The translations under genes were made by a program, and so were the position numbers. DNA of 64,000 nucleotides from Siphonodentalium dalli (taxonomy: Eukaryota; Mollusca; Scaphopoda; Gadilida; Siphonodentaliidae): assembly GCA_032622095.1 (NCBI GenBank), contig CP136064.1, forward strand, positions 279,149,614 through 279,213,613. Direction: 5' to 3'. Under the pieces are notes generated by a model. It ran no database searches, was not told the DNA's origin, and saw only the letters and a program-made list of their open reading frames with translations. Of this stretch, positions 37,100-49,690 are shown piece after piece (the stretch's first letter is position 1; each line of letters opens with the position of its first letter).

Positions 37100-38247
37100 T
37101 ATAAGTATACAGCCAGTGGTTGTCATTGGTGTATATATAAGTATACAGCCAGTGGTTGTCATTGGTGTGTTTGTATAAGTATACAGCGAGTGGTTGTCAT
37201 TGGTGTATATAAGTATACAGCCAGTGGTTGTCATTGGTGTATATATAAGTATACAGCGAGTGGTTGTCATTGGTGTGTGTATAAGTATACAGCGAGTGGT
37301 TGTCATTGGTATGTGTATAAGTATACAGCGAGTGGTTGTCATTGGTGTTTGTATAAGTATACAGCGAGTGTTTGTCATTGGTGTTTGTATAAGTATACAG
37401 CGAGTGGTTGTCATTGGTATGTGTATAAGTATACAGCGAGTGGTTGTCATTGGTGTGTGTATAAGTATACAGCGAGTGGTTGTCATTGGTGTATGTATAA
37501 GTATACAGCCAGTGGTTGTCATTGGTGTATATAAGTATACAGCCAGTGGTTGTCATTGGTGTATGTATAAGTATACAGCCAGTGGTTGTCATTGGTGTAT
37601 ATATAAGTATACAGCGAGTGGTTGTCATTGGTGTATATATAAGTATACAGCCAGTGGTTGTCATTGGTGTGTTTGTATAAGTATACAGCGAGTGGTTGTC
37701 ATTGGTGTATGTATAAGTATACAGCCAGTGGTTGTCATTGGTGTTTGTATAAGTATACAGCCAGTGGTTGTCATTGGTGTATATATAAGTATACAGCCAG
37801 TGGTTGTCATTGGTGTTTGTATAAGTATACAGCCAGTGGTTGTCATTGGTGTATATATAAGTATACAGCCAGTGGTTGTCATTGGTGTGTTTGTATAAGT
37901 ATACAGCGAGTGGTTGTCATTGGTGTATATAAGTATACAGCCAGTGGTTGTCATTGGTGTATATATAAGTATACAGCGAGTGGTTGTCATTGGTGTGTGT
38001 ATAAGTATACAGCGAGTGGTTGTCATTGGTATGTGTATAAGTATACAGCGAGTGGTTGTCATTGGTGTTTGTATAAGTATACAGCGAGTGTTTGTCATTG
38101 GTGTTTGTATAAGTATACAGCGAGTGGTTGTCATTGGTATGTGTATAAGTATACAGCGAGTGGTTGTCATTGGTGTGTGTATAAGTATACAGCGAGTGGT
38201 TGTCATTGGTGTGTGTATAAGTATACAGCCAGTGGTTGTCATTGGTG
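37100..38247 (+). repeat. 720-bp duplication containing 34- and 38-bp units
   Basis: Bases 37,100-37,527 match 37,820-38,247, 428 bp at an offset of 720 bp with a single difference (37,493 A, 38,213 G). Each copy holds one 38-bp unit, one 34-bp unit, two GGTATGTG linkers and one GTGTTTG unit in the same order. The 720-bp offset is exactly 20 times 36 bp. Confidence 0.92.
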
Positions 38248-38250
38248 CGT

Positions 38251-41200
38251 GTATAAGTATACAGCGAGTGGTTGTCATTGGTGCGTGTATAAGTATACAG
38301 CGAGTGGTTCTCATTGGTGTTTGTATAAGTATACAGCGAGTGGCTGTCATTGGTGTGTGTATAAGTATACAGCGAGTGGTTCTCATTGGTGTATGTATAA
38401 GTATACAGCGAGTGGTTGTCATTGGTGTGTGTATAAGTATACAGTGAGTGGTTATCATTGGTGTGTGTATAAGTATACAGCGAGTGGCTGTCATTGGTGT
38501 GTGTATAAGTATACAGCGAGTGGTTGTCATTGGTGTGTGTATAAGTATACAGTGAGTGGTTATCATTGGTGTGTGTATAAGTATACAGCGAGTGGTTGTC
38601 ATTGGTGCGTGTATAAGTATACAGCGAGTGGTTGTCATTGGTGTGTGTATAAGTATACAGCGAGTGGTTGTCATTGGTGTGTGTATAAGTATACAGTGAG
38701 TGGTTATCATTGGTGTGTGTATAAGTATACAGCGAGTGGCTGTCATTGGTGCGTGTATAAGTATACAGCGAGTGGTTGTCATTGGTGTGTGTATAAGTAT
38801 ACAGCGAGTGGTTGTCATTGGTGTGTGTATAAGTATACAGCGAGTGGTTGTCATTGGTGTGTGTATAAGTATACAGCGAGTGGTTGTCATTGGTGTTTGT
38901 ATAAGTATACAGCGAGTGGTTGTCATTGGTGCGTGTATAAGTATACAGCGAGTGGTTGTCATTGGTGTTTGTATAAGTATACAGCGAGTGGTTGTCATTG
39001 GTGTGTGTATAAGTATACAGCGAGTGGTTGTCATTGGTGTGTGTATAAGTATACAGCTAGTGGCTGTCATTGGTGTGTGTATAAGTATACAGCAGTGGCT
39101 GTCATTGGTGCGTGTATAAGTATACAGCGAGTGGTTGTCATTGGTGTTTGTATAAGTATACAGCGATGGTTGTCATTGGTGTGTGTATAAGTATACAGCG
39201 AGTGGTTGTCATTGGTGTGTGTATAAGTATACAGCGAGTGGTTGTCATTGGTGTTTGTATAAGTATACAGCGAGTGGTTGTCATTGGTGTGTGTATAAGT
39301 ATACAGCAGTGGTTGTCATTGGTGTGTGTATAAGTATACAGCGAGGGGTTGTCATTGGTGTTTGTATAAGTATACAGCGAGTGGTTGTCATTGGTGCGTG
39401 TATAAGTATACAGCGAGTGGTTCTCATTGGTGTTTGTATAAGTATACAGCGAGTGGCTGTCATTGGTGTGTGTATAAGTATACAGCGAGTGGTTCTCATT
39501 GGTGTATGTATAAGTATACAGCGAGTGGCTGTCATTGGTGTGTGTATAAGTATACAGCGAGTGGTTCTCATTGGTGTATGTATAAGTATACAGCGAGTGG
39601 TTGTCATTGGTGCGTGTATAAGTATACAGCGAGTGGTTGTCATTGGTGTTTGTATAAGTATACAGCGAGTGGTTCTCATTGGTGTATGTATAAGTATACA
39701 GCGAGTGGTTGTCATTGGTGTGTGTATAAGTATACAGCGAGTGTTTGTCATTGGTGTTTGTATAAGTATACAGCGAGTGGTTGTCATTGGTGTTTGTATA
39801 AGTATACAGCGAGTGGTTGTCATTGGTGAGTGTATAAGTATACAGCGAGTGTTTGTCATTGGTGTTTGTATAAGTATACAGCGAGTGGTTGTCATTGGTG
39901 AGTGTATAAGTATACAGCGAGTGGTTGTCATTGGTGTTTGTATAAGTATACAGCGAGTGGTTGTCATTGGTGTTTGTATAAGTATACAGCGAGTGGTTGT
40001 CATTGGTGTGTGTATAAGTATACAGCGAGTGGTTGTAATTGGTGTGTGTATAAGTATACAGCGAGTGGCTGTCATTGGTGTTTGTATAAGTATACAGCGA
40101 GTGGCTGTCATTGGTGCGTGTATAAGTATACAGCGAGTGGTTGTCATTGGTGTTTGTATAAGTATACAGCGAGTGTTTGTCATTGGTGTTTGTATAAGTA
40201 TACAGCAAGTGGTTGTCATTGGTGTGTGTATAAGTATACAGCGAGTGGTTGTAATTGGTGTGTGTATAAGTATACAGCGAGTGTTTGTCATTGGTGTTTG
40301 TATAAGTATACAGCGAGTGTTTGTCATTGGTGTTTGTATAAGTATACAGCAAGTGGTTGTCATTGGTGTGTGTATAAGTATACAGCGAGTGGTTGTCATT
40401 GGTGTGTGTATAAGTATACAGCGAGTGGTTGTCATTGGTGTGTGTATAAGTATACAGCGAGTGGTTGTCATTGGTGTGTGTATAAGTATACAGCGAGTGG
40501 TTGTAATTGGTGTGTGTATAAGTATACAGCGAGTGGTTGTCATTTGTGTTTGTATAAGTATACAGCGAGTGGTTGTCATTGGTGTTTGTATAAGTATACA
40601 GCAAGTGGTTGTCATTGGTGTTTGTATAAGTATACAGCAAGTGGTTGTCATTGGTGTGTGTATAAGTATACAGCGAGTTGTTGTCATTGGTGTTTGTATA
40701 AGTATACAGCAAGTGGTTGTCATTGGTGTTTGTATAAGTATACAGCAAGTGGTTGTCATTGGTGTTTGTATAAGTATACAGCAAGTGGTTGTCATTGGTG
40801 TGTGTATAAGTATACAGCGAGTGGTTGTCATTGGTGTGTGTATAAGTATACAGCAAGTGGTTGTCATTGGGGTGTGTATAAGTATACAGCGAGTGGTTGT
40901 CATTGGTGTGTGTATAAGTATACAGCGAGTGGTTGTCATTGGTGAGTGTATAAGTATACAGCGAGTGGTTGTCATTGGTGTGTGTATAAGTATACAGCAA
41001 GTGGTTGTCATTGGTGTTTGTATAAGTATACAGCGAGTGGTTGTCATTGGTGTGTGTATAAGTATACAGCAAGTGGTTGTCATTGGTGTGTGTATAAGTA
41101 TACAGCGAGTGGTTGTCATTGGTGTTTGTATAAGTATACAGCGAGTGGTTGTCATTGGTGTGTGTATAAGTATACAGCGAGTGGTTGTCATTGGTGTGTG

Positions 41201-44040
41201 TATAAGTATACAGCAAGTGGTTGTCATTGGTGTTTGTATAAGTATACAGCAAGTGGTTGTCATTGGTGAGTGTATAAGTATACAGCGAGTGGTTGTCATT
41301 GGTGTGTGTATAAGTATACAGCGAGTGGTTGTCATTGGTGAGTGTATAAGTATACAGCGAGTGGTTGTCATTGGTGTTTGTATAAGTATACAGCAAGTGG
41401 TTGTCATTGGGGTGTGTATAAGTATACAGCGAGTGGTTGTCATTGGTGCGTGTATAAGTATACAGCGAGTGGTTGTCATTGGTGCGTGTATAAGTATACA
41501 GCGAGTGGTTGTCATTGGTGAGTGTATAAGTATACAGCGAGTGGTTGTCATTGGTGTGTGTATAAGTATACAGCGAGTGGTTGTCATTGGTGAGTGTATA
41601 AGTATACAGCGAGTGGTTGTCATTGGTGCGTGTATAAGTATACAGCGAGTGGTTGTCATTGGTGTGTGTATAAGTATACAGCGAGTGGTTGTCATTGGTG
41701 TGTGTATAAGTATACAGCGAGTGGTTGTCATTGGTGAGTGTATAAGTATACAGCGAGTGGTTGTCATTGGTGTGTGTATAAGTATACAGCGAGTGGTTGT
41801 CATTGGTGTGTGTATAAGTATACAGCGAGTGGTTGTCATTGGTGCGTGTATAAGTATACAGCGAGTGGTTGTCATTGGTGCGTGTATAAGTATACAGCGA
41901 GTGGTTGTCATTGGTGAGTGTATAAGTATACAGCGAGTGGTTGTCATTGGTGCGTGTATAAGTATACAGCGAGTGGTTGTCATTGGTGCGTGTATAAGTA
42001 TACAGCGAGTGGTTGTCATTGGTGAGTGTATAAGTATACAGCGAGTGGTTGTCATTGGTGCGTGTATAAGTATACAGCGAGTGGTTGTCATTGGTGTTTG
42101 TATAAGTATACAGCGAGTGGTTGTCATTGGTGTGTGTATAAGTATACAGCGAGTGGTTGTCATTGGTGTTTGTATAAGTATACAGCGAGTGGTTGTCATT
42201 GGTGTGTGTATAAGTATACAGCGAGTGGTTGTCATTGGTGCGTGTATAAGTATACAGCGAGTGGTTGTCATTGGTGCGTGTATAAGTATACAGCGAGTGG
42301 TTGTCATTGGTGTGTGTATAAGTATACAGCGAGTGGTTGTCATTGGTGAGTGTATAAGTATACAGCGAGTGGTTGTCATTGGTGAGTGTATAAGTATACA
42401 GCGAGTGGTTGTCATTGGTGAGTGTATAAGTATACAGCGAGTGGTTGTCATTGGTGCGTGTATAAGTATACAGCGAGTGGTTGTCATTGGTGAGTGTATA
42501 AGTATACAGCGAGTGGTTGTCATTGGTGTGTGTATAAGTATACAGCGAGTGGTTGTCATTGGTGCGTGTATAAGTATACAGCGAGTGGTTGTCATTGGTG
42601 TGTGTATAAGTATACAGCGAGTGGTTGTGATTGGTGTTTGTATAAGTATACAGCGAGTGGTTGTCATTGGTGTGTGTATAAGTATACAGCGAGTGGTTGT
42701 CATTGGTGTTTGTATAAGTATACAGCGAGTGGTTGTCATTGGTGTGTGTATAAGTATACAGCGAGTGGTTGTCATTGGTGTTTGTATAAGTATACAGCGA
42801 GTGGTTGTCATTGGTGTGTGTATAAGTATACAGCGAGTGGTTGTCATTGGTGTTTGTATAAGTATACAGCGAGTGGTTGTCATTGGTGTTTGTATAAGTA
42901 TACAGCGAGTGGTTGTCATTGGTGTGTGTATAAGTATACAGCGAGTGGTTGTCATTGGTGTGTGTATAAGTATACAGCAAGTGGTTGTCATTGGTGTGTG
43001 TATAAGTATACAGCGAGTGGTTGTCATTGGTGCGTGTATAAGTATACAGCGAGTGGTTGTCATTGGTGTGTATATAAGTATACAGCGAGTGGTTGTCATT
43101 GGTGTTTGTATAAGTATACAGCGAGTGGTTGTCATTGGTGTTTGTATAAGTATACAGCAAGTGGTTGTCATTGGTGCGTGTATAAGTATACAGCGAGTGG
43201 TTGTCATTGGTGCGTGTATAAGTATACAGCGAGGGGTTGTCATTGGTGTGTGTATAAGTATACAGCGAGTGGTTGTCATTGGTGTTTGTATAAGTATACA
43301 GCGAGTGGTTGTCATTGGTGCGTGTATAAGTATACAGCGAGTGGTTGTCATTGGTGTGTGTATAAGTATACAGCGAGTGGTTGTCATTGGTGTTTGTATA
43401 AGTATACAGCAAGTGGTTGTCATTGGTGCGTGTATAAGTATACAGCGAGTGGTTGTCATTGGTGTGTGTATAAGTATACAGCGAGTGGTTGTCATTGGTG
43501 TTTGTATAAGTATACAGCGAGTGGCTGTCATTGGTGTGTGTATAAGTATACAGCGAGTGGCTGTCATTGGTGCGTGTATAAGTATACAGCGAGTGGTTGT
43601 CATTGGTGTGTGTATAAGTATACAGCGAGTGGTTGTCATTGGTGCGTGTATAAGTATACAGCGAGTGGTTGTCATTGGTGTGTGTATAAGTATACAGCGA
43701 GTGGTTGTCATTGGTGCGTGTATAAGTATACAGCGAGTGGTTGGCATTGGTGCGTGTATAAGTATACAGCGAGTGGTTGTCATTGGTGTTTGTATAAGTA
43801 TACAGCGAGTGGTTGTCATTGGTGTTTGTATAAGTATACAGCAAGTGGTTGTCATTGGTGTTTGTATAAGTATACAGCGAGTGGCTGTCATTGGTGTTTG
43901 TATAAGTATACAGCGAGTGGCTGTCATTGGTGCGTGTATAAGTATACAGCGAGTGGTTGTCATTGGTGCGTGTATAAGTATACAGCGAGTGGCTGTCATT
44001 GGTGTTTGTATAAGTATACAGCGAGTGGCTGTCATTGGTG
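38251..44040 (+). repeat. Subdomain 12: mixed units, strictly 36 bp after 39,310
   Basis: Three GTGAGTGGTTATC double-variant units lie at 38,445, 38,553 and 38,697. Three 35-bp units near 39,093 (GCAGTGG), 39,165 (GCGATGG) and 39,306 (GCAGTGG) are the last length variants until 49,404. Further right are TCTCAT, GTTTGTC, TGAGTG, GCAAG and TAATT units. TGGTGAGTG linkers recur from 39,829 to 42,490. No gene. Confidence 0.82.
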
Positions 44041-44520
44041 CGTGTATAAGTATACAGTGAGTGGTTGTCATTGGTGTATGTATAAGTATACAGCGAGTGG
44101 TTGTCATTGGTTTGTGTATAAGTATACAGCGAGTGGTTGTCATTGGTGCGTGTATAAGTATACAGCGAGTGGCTGTCATTGGTGTTTGTATAAGTATACA
44201 GCGAGTGGCTGTCATTGGTGCGTGTATAAGTATACAGTGAGTGGTTGTCATTGGTGCGTGTATAAGTATACAGCGAGTGGCTGTCATTGGTGTTTGTATA
44301 AGTATACAGCGAGTGGTTGTCATTGGTGCGTGTATAAGTATACAGCGAGTGGCTGTCATTGGTGTGTGTATAAGTATACAGCGAGTGGTTGTCATTGGTT
44401 TGTGTATAAGTATACAGTGAGTGGTTGTCATTGGTGTTTGTATAAGTATACAGCGAGTGGTTGTCATTGGTGCGTGTATAAGTATACAGCGAGTGTTTGT
44501 CATTGGTGTTTGTATAAGTA

Positions 44521-44964
44521 TACAGCGAGTGGCTGTCATTGGTGTGTGTATAAGTATACAGTGAGTGGTTGTCATTGGTGTTTGTATAAGTATACAGCGA
44601 GTGTTTGTCATTGGTGTTTGTATAAGTATACAGCGAGTGGCTGTCATTGGTGCGTGTATAAGTATACAGTGAGTGGTTGTCATTGGTGTTTGTATAAGTA
44701 TACAGCGAGTGGCTGTCATTGGTGTTTGTATAAGTATACAGCGAGTGGCTGTCATTGGTGTGTGTATAAGTATACAGTGAGTGGTTGTCATTGGTGTTTG
44801 TATAAGTATACAGCGAGTGTTTGTCATTGGTGTTTGTATAAGTATACAGCGAGTGGCTGTCATTGGTGCGTGTATAAGTATACAGTGAGTGGTTGTCATT
44901 GGTGTTTGTATAAGTATACAGCGAGTGGCTGTCATTGGTGTTTGTATAAGTATACAGCGAGTGG
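44521..44964 (+). repeat. 216-bp (6-unit) higher-order repeat, third family
   Basis: Bases 44,521-44,748 are identical to 44,737-44,964 (offset 216 bp). The order of GGCTG, GTGAG and GTTTG units repeats; the match ends at a C versus T difference, 44,749 against 44,965. Confidence 0.85.
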
Positions 44965-44977
44965 TTGTCATTGGTGC

Positions 44978-45648
44978 GTGTATAAGTATACAGTGAGTGG
45001 TTGTCATTGGTGTTTGTATAAGTATACAGCGAGTGTTTGTCATTGGTGTTTGTATAAGTATACAGCGAGTGGCTGTCATTGGTGCGTGTATAAGTATACA
45101 GTGAGTGGTTGTCATTGGTGTTTGTATAAGTATACAGCGAGTGGCTGTCATTGGTGCGTGTATAAGTATACAGTGAGTGGTTGTCATTGGTGCGTGTATA
45201 AGTATACAGTGAGTGGTTGTCATTGGTGTTTGTATAAGTATACAGCGAGTGGCTGTCATTGGTGTTTGTATAAGTATACAGCGAGTGGTTGTCATTGGTG
45301 CGTGTATAAGTATACAGCGAGTGGTTGTCATTGGTGTGTGTATAAGTATACAGTGAGTGGTTGTCATTGGTGTTTGTATAAGTATACAGCGAGTGTTTGT
45401 CATTGGTGTTTGTATAAGTATACAGCGAGTGGCTGTCATTGGTGCGTGTATAAGTATACAGTGAGTGGTTGTCATTGGTGTTTGTATAAGTATACAGCGA
45501 GTGGCTGTCATTGGTGCGTGTATAAGTATACAGTGAGTGGTTGTCATTGGTGCGTGTATAAGTATACAGTGAGTGGTTGTCATTGGTGTTTGTATAAGTA
45601 TACAGCGAGTGGCTGTCATTGGTGTTTGTATAAGTATACAGCGAGTGG
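44978..45648 (+). repeat. 360-bp (10-unit) tandem duplication
   Basis: Bases 44,978-45,288 are identical to 45,338-45,648, 311 bp at an offset of 360 bp. Limits are single-base differences at 44,977/45,337 and 45,289/45,649. Confidence 0.92.
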
Positions 45649-46550
45649 CTGTCATTGGTGTGTGTATAAGTATACAGTGAGTGGTTGTCATTGGTGTTTG
45701 TATAAGTATACAGCGAGTGTTTGTCATTGGTGTTTGTATAAGTATACAGCGAGTGGCTGTCATTGGTGCGTGTATAAGTATACAGTGAGTGGTTGTCATT
45801 GGTGTTTGTATAAGTATACAGCGAGTGTTTGTCATTGGTGTTTGTATAAGTATACAGCGAGTGGCTGTCATTGGTGCGTGTATAAGTATACAGTGAGTGG
45901 TTGTCATTGGTGTGTGTATAAGTATACAGCGAGTGGTTGTCATTGGTGTGTGTATAAGTATACAGCGAGTGGTTGTCATTGGTGTTTGTATAAGTATACA
46001 GCGAGTGTTTGTCATTGGTGTTTGTATAAGTATACAGCGAGTGGCTGTCATTGGTGCGTGTATAAGTATACAGTGAGTGGTTGTCATTGGTGTGTGTATA
46101 AGTATACAGCGAGTGGCTGTCATTGGTGTGTGTATAAGTATACAGTGAGTGGTTGTCATTGGTGTGTGTATAAGTATACAGCGAGTGGTTGTCATTGGTG
46201 TGTGTATAAGTATACAGCGAGTGGTTGTCATTGGTGTTTGTATAAGTATACAGCGAGTGGCTGTCATTGGTGTGTGTATAAGTATACAGTGAGTGGTTGT
46301 CATTGGTGTTTGTATAAGTATACAGCGATTGGCTGTCATTGGTGTTTGTATAAGTATACAGCGAGTGGCTGTCATTGGTGTGTGTATAAGTATACAGTGA
46401 GTGGTTGTCATTGGTGTTTGTATAAGTATACAGCGAGTGGCTGTCATTGGTGTTTGTATAAGTATACAGCGAGTGGCTGTCATTGGTGTGTGTATAAGTA
46501 TACAGTGAGTGGTTGTCATTGGTGTGTGTATAAGTATACAGTGAGTGGCT

Positions 46551-49400
46551 GTCATTGGTGTTTGTATAAGTATACAGCTAGTGGCTGTCATTGGTGTTTG
46601 TATAAGTATACAGCGAGTGGCTGTCATTGGTGTGTGTATAAGTATACAGCGAGTGGTTGTCATTGGTGCGTGTATAAGTATACAGCGAGTGGTTGTCATT
46701 GGTGCGTGTATAAGTATACAGCGAGTGGCTGTCATTGGTGTTTGTATAAGTATACAGCGAGTGGCTGTCATTGGTGCGTGTATAAGTATACAGCGAGTGG
46801 TTGTCATTGGTGTTTGTATAAGTATACAGCGAGTGGCTGTCATTGGTGTTTGTATAAGTATACAGCGAGTGGTTGTCATTGGTGTGTGTATAAGTATACA
46901 GCGAGTGTTTGTCATTGGTGTTTGTATAAGTATACAGCAAGTGGTTGTCATTGGTGTTTGTATAAGTATACAGCGAGTGGCTGTCATTGGTGTGTGTATA
47001 AGTATACAGCGAGTGGTTGTCATTGGTGCGTGTATAAGTATACAGCGAGTGTTTGTCATTGGTGTTTGTATAAGTATACAGCAAGTGGTTGTCATTGGTG
47101 TTTGTATAAGTATACAGCGAGTGGCTGTCATTGGTGTGTGTATAAGTATACAGCGAGTGGTTGTCATTGGTGCGTGTATAAGTATACAGCGAGTGGTTGT
47201 CATTGGTGCGTGTATAAGTATACAGCGAGTGGTTGTCATTGGTGCGTGTATAAGTATACAGCGAGTGGTTGTCATTGGTGTGTGTATAAGTATACAGCGA
47301 GTGGTTGTCATTGGTGTGTGTATAAGTATACAGCGAGTGGTTGTCATTGGTGCGTGTATAAGTATACAGCGAGTGGCTGTCATTGGTGTTTGTATAAGTA
47401 TACAGCGAGTGGCTGTCATTGGTGTATGTATAAGTATACAGCGAGGGGTTGTCATTGGTGTTTGTATAAGTATACAGCGAGTGGCTGTCATTGGTGTTTG
47501 TATAAGTATACAGCGAGTGGCTGTCATTGGTGCGTGTATAAGTATACAGCGAGTGGTTGTCATTGGTGTGTGTATAAGTATACAGCGAGTGGCTGTCATT
47601 GGTGCGTGTATAAGTATACAGCGAGTGGTTGTAATTGGTGTTTGTATAAGTATACAGCGAGTGGCTGTCATTGGTGTTTGTATAAGTATACAGCGAGTGG
47701 TTGTCATTGGTGTTTGTATAAGTATACAGCGAGTGGTTGTCATTGGTGAGTGTATAAGTATACAGCGAGTGGCTGTCATTGGTGTTTGTATAAGTATACA
47801 GCGAGTGGTTGTCATTGGTGCGTGTATAAGTATACAGCGAGTGGTTGTCATTGGTGTTTGTATAAGTATACAGCGAGTGTTTGTCATTGGTGTTTGTATA
47901 AGTATACAGCGAGTGTTTGTCATTGGTGTTTGTATAAGTATACAGCGAGTGTTTGTCATTGGTGTGTGTATAAGTATACAGCGAGTGGTTGTAATTGGTG
48001 TGTGTATAAGTATACAGCGAGTGTTTGTCATTGGTGTTTGTATAAGTATACAGCGAGTGTTTGTCATTGGTGTTTGTATAAGTATACAGCAAGTGGTTGT
48101 CATTGGTGTGTGTATAAGTATACAGCGAGTGGTTGTCATTGGTGTGTGTATAAGTATACAGCGAGTGGTTGTAATTGGTGTTTGTATAAGTATACAGCGA
48201 GTGGCTGTCATTGGTGTTTGTATAAGTATACAGCGAGTGGTTGTCATTGGTGTTTGTATAAGTATACAGCGAGTGGCTGTCATTGGTGTTTGTATAAGTA
48301 TACAGCGAGTGGTTGTCATTGGTGTTTGTATAAGTATACAGCGAGTGGCTGTCATTGGTGTTTGTATAAGTATACAGCGAGTGGTTGTCATTGGTGTGTG
48401 TATAAGTATACAGCGAGTGGTTGTCATTGGTGTGTGTATAAGTATACAGCGAGTGGTTGTAATTGGTGTTTGTATAAGTATACAGCGAGTGGCTGTCATT
48501 GGTGTTTGTATAAGTATACAGCGAGTGGTTGTCATTGGTGTTTGTATAAGTATACAGCGAGTGGCTGTCATTGGTGTTTGTATAAGTATACAGCGAGTGG
48601 CTGTCATTGGTGTTTGTATAAGTATACAGCGAGTGGTTGTCATTGGTGTTTGTATAAGTATACAGCGAGTGGTTGTCATTGGTGTTTGTATAAGTATACA
48701 GCGAGTGGTTGTCATTGGTGTTTGTATAAGTATACAGCAAGTGGTTGTCATTGGTGTGTGTATAAGTATACAGCGAGTGGCTGTCATTGGTGCGTGTATA
48801 AGTATACAGCGAGTGGTTGTAATTGGTGTTTGTATAAGTATACAGCGAGTGGTTGTCATTGGTGCGTGTATAAGTATACAGCGAGTGGTTGTAATTTGTG
48901 TTTGTATAAGTATACAGCGAGTGTTTGTCATTGGTGTTTGTATAAGTATACAGCGAGTGGTTGTGATTGGTGCGTGTATAAGTATACAGCGAGTGGTTGT
49001 CATTGGTGTTTGTATAAGTATACAGCGAGTGGTTGTAATTGGTGTGTGTATAAGTATACAGCGAGTGGCTGTCATTGGTGCGTGTATAAGTATACAGCGA
49101 GTGGTTGTAATTGGTGTTTGTATAAGTATACAGCAAGTGGTTGTCATTGGTGCGTGTATAAGTATACAGCGAGTGGTTGTCATTGGTGTTTGTATAAGTA
49201 TACAGCGAGTGGTTGTAATTGGTGTTTGTATAAGTATACAGCGAGTGGTTGTCATTGGTGTTTGTATAAGTATACAGCGAGTGGTTGTCATTGGTGCGTG
49301 TATAAGTATACAGCGAGTGGTTGTAATTGGTGTTTGTATAAGTATACAGCGAGTGGTTGTCATTGGTGTATGTATAAGTATACAGCGAGTGGTTGTCATT
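46551..49400 (+). repeat. Subdomain 14: GGCTG, GTTTG and TAATT units, strictly 36 bp
   Basis: T23 to C (GGCTGTC) alternates with plain units, with GTTTGTC runs near 47,870-48,080 and TGTAATTGG units scattered to the right. One TGTAATTTG is near 48,892 and one TGTGATTGG near 48,962. No length variant and no gene. Confidence 0.82.
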
Positions 49401-49690
49401 GGTGTGTTTGTATAAGTATACAGCGAGTGGTTGTCATTGGTGTATGTATAAGTATACAGCAAGTGGCTGTCATTGGTGTGTGTATAAGTACACAGCGAGT
49501 GGTTGTCATTGGTGCGTGTATAAGTATACAGCGAGTGGTTGTAATTGGTGTTTGTATAAGTATACAGCGAGTGGTTGTCATTGGTGTGTTTGTATAAGTA
49601 TACAGCGAGTGGTTGTCATTGGTGTATGTATAAGTATACAGCAAGTGGCTGTCATTGGTGTGTGTATAAGTACACAGCGAGTGGTTGTCA
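49345..49690 (+). repeat. 182-bp block repeated twice
   Basis: The segment around 49,381-49,514 recurs 182 bp downstream (five units, one of them 38 bp). Both copies carry a GTATG linker, then GCAAGTGGC, then the rare core change TACAC (49,491 and 49,673), which marks them as recent copies of each other. Confidence 0.82.

Larger units (their letters stand above)
31431..38250 (+). repeat. Subdomain 11: GTATG, TATATA and GCCAG units with 34-bp units
   Basis: Position 36 is often A (TGTATG), frequently with G2 to A (GTATATATAAG), and G17 is often C (GCCAGTGG). Eleven 34-bp units occur near 32,350, 32,636, 33,282, 33,606, 36,204, 36,344, 36,377, 36,917, 37,203, 37,526 and 37,923; three 38-bp units near 37,168, 37,669 and 37,888; 40-bp units with TACG at 33,806 and 33,954 (148 bp apart). 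No gene. Confidence 0.85.
44041..46550 (+). repeat. Subdomain 13: GTGAGTGG (CpG to TpG) units
   Basis: Many units read ACAGTGAGTGG (C16 to T), mixed with GGCTGTC (T23 to C) and GTTTGTC (G22 to T). The GTGAG change removes the sole consensus CpG. Local periods of 216 bp and 360 bp are present. All units are 36 bp. No gene. Confidence 0.87.

Noticed and set aside
39281-49462. A 3,393-codon minus-strand open frame and dozens of other long frames on both strands as protein genes
   Set aside because: They consist only of 12-residue echoes of the 36-bp unit, are open in several frames at once, begin and end at random unit variants, and switch frame at every 34-, 35-, 38- and 40-bp unit. No non-repeat N- or C-terminal domain, signal peptide or flanking gene structure is present.
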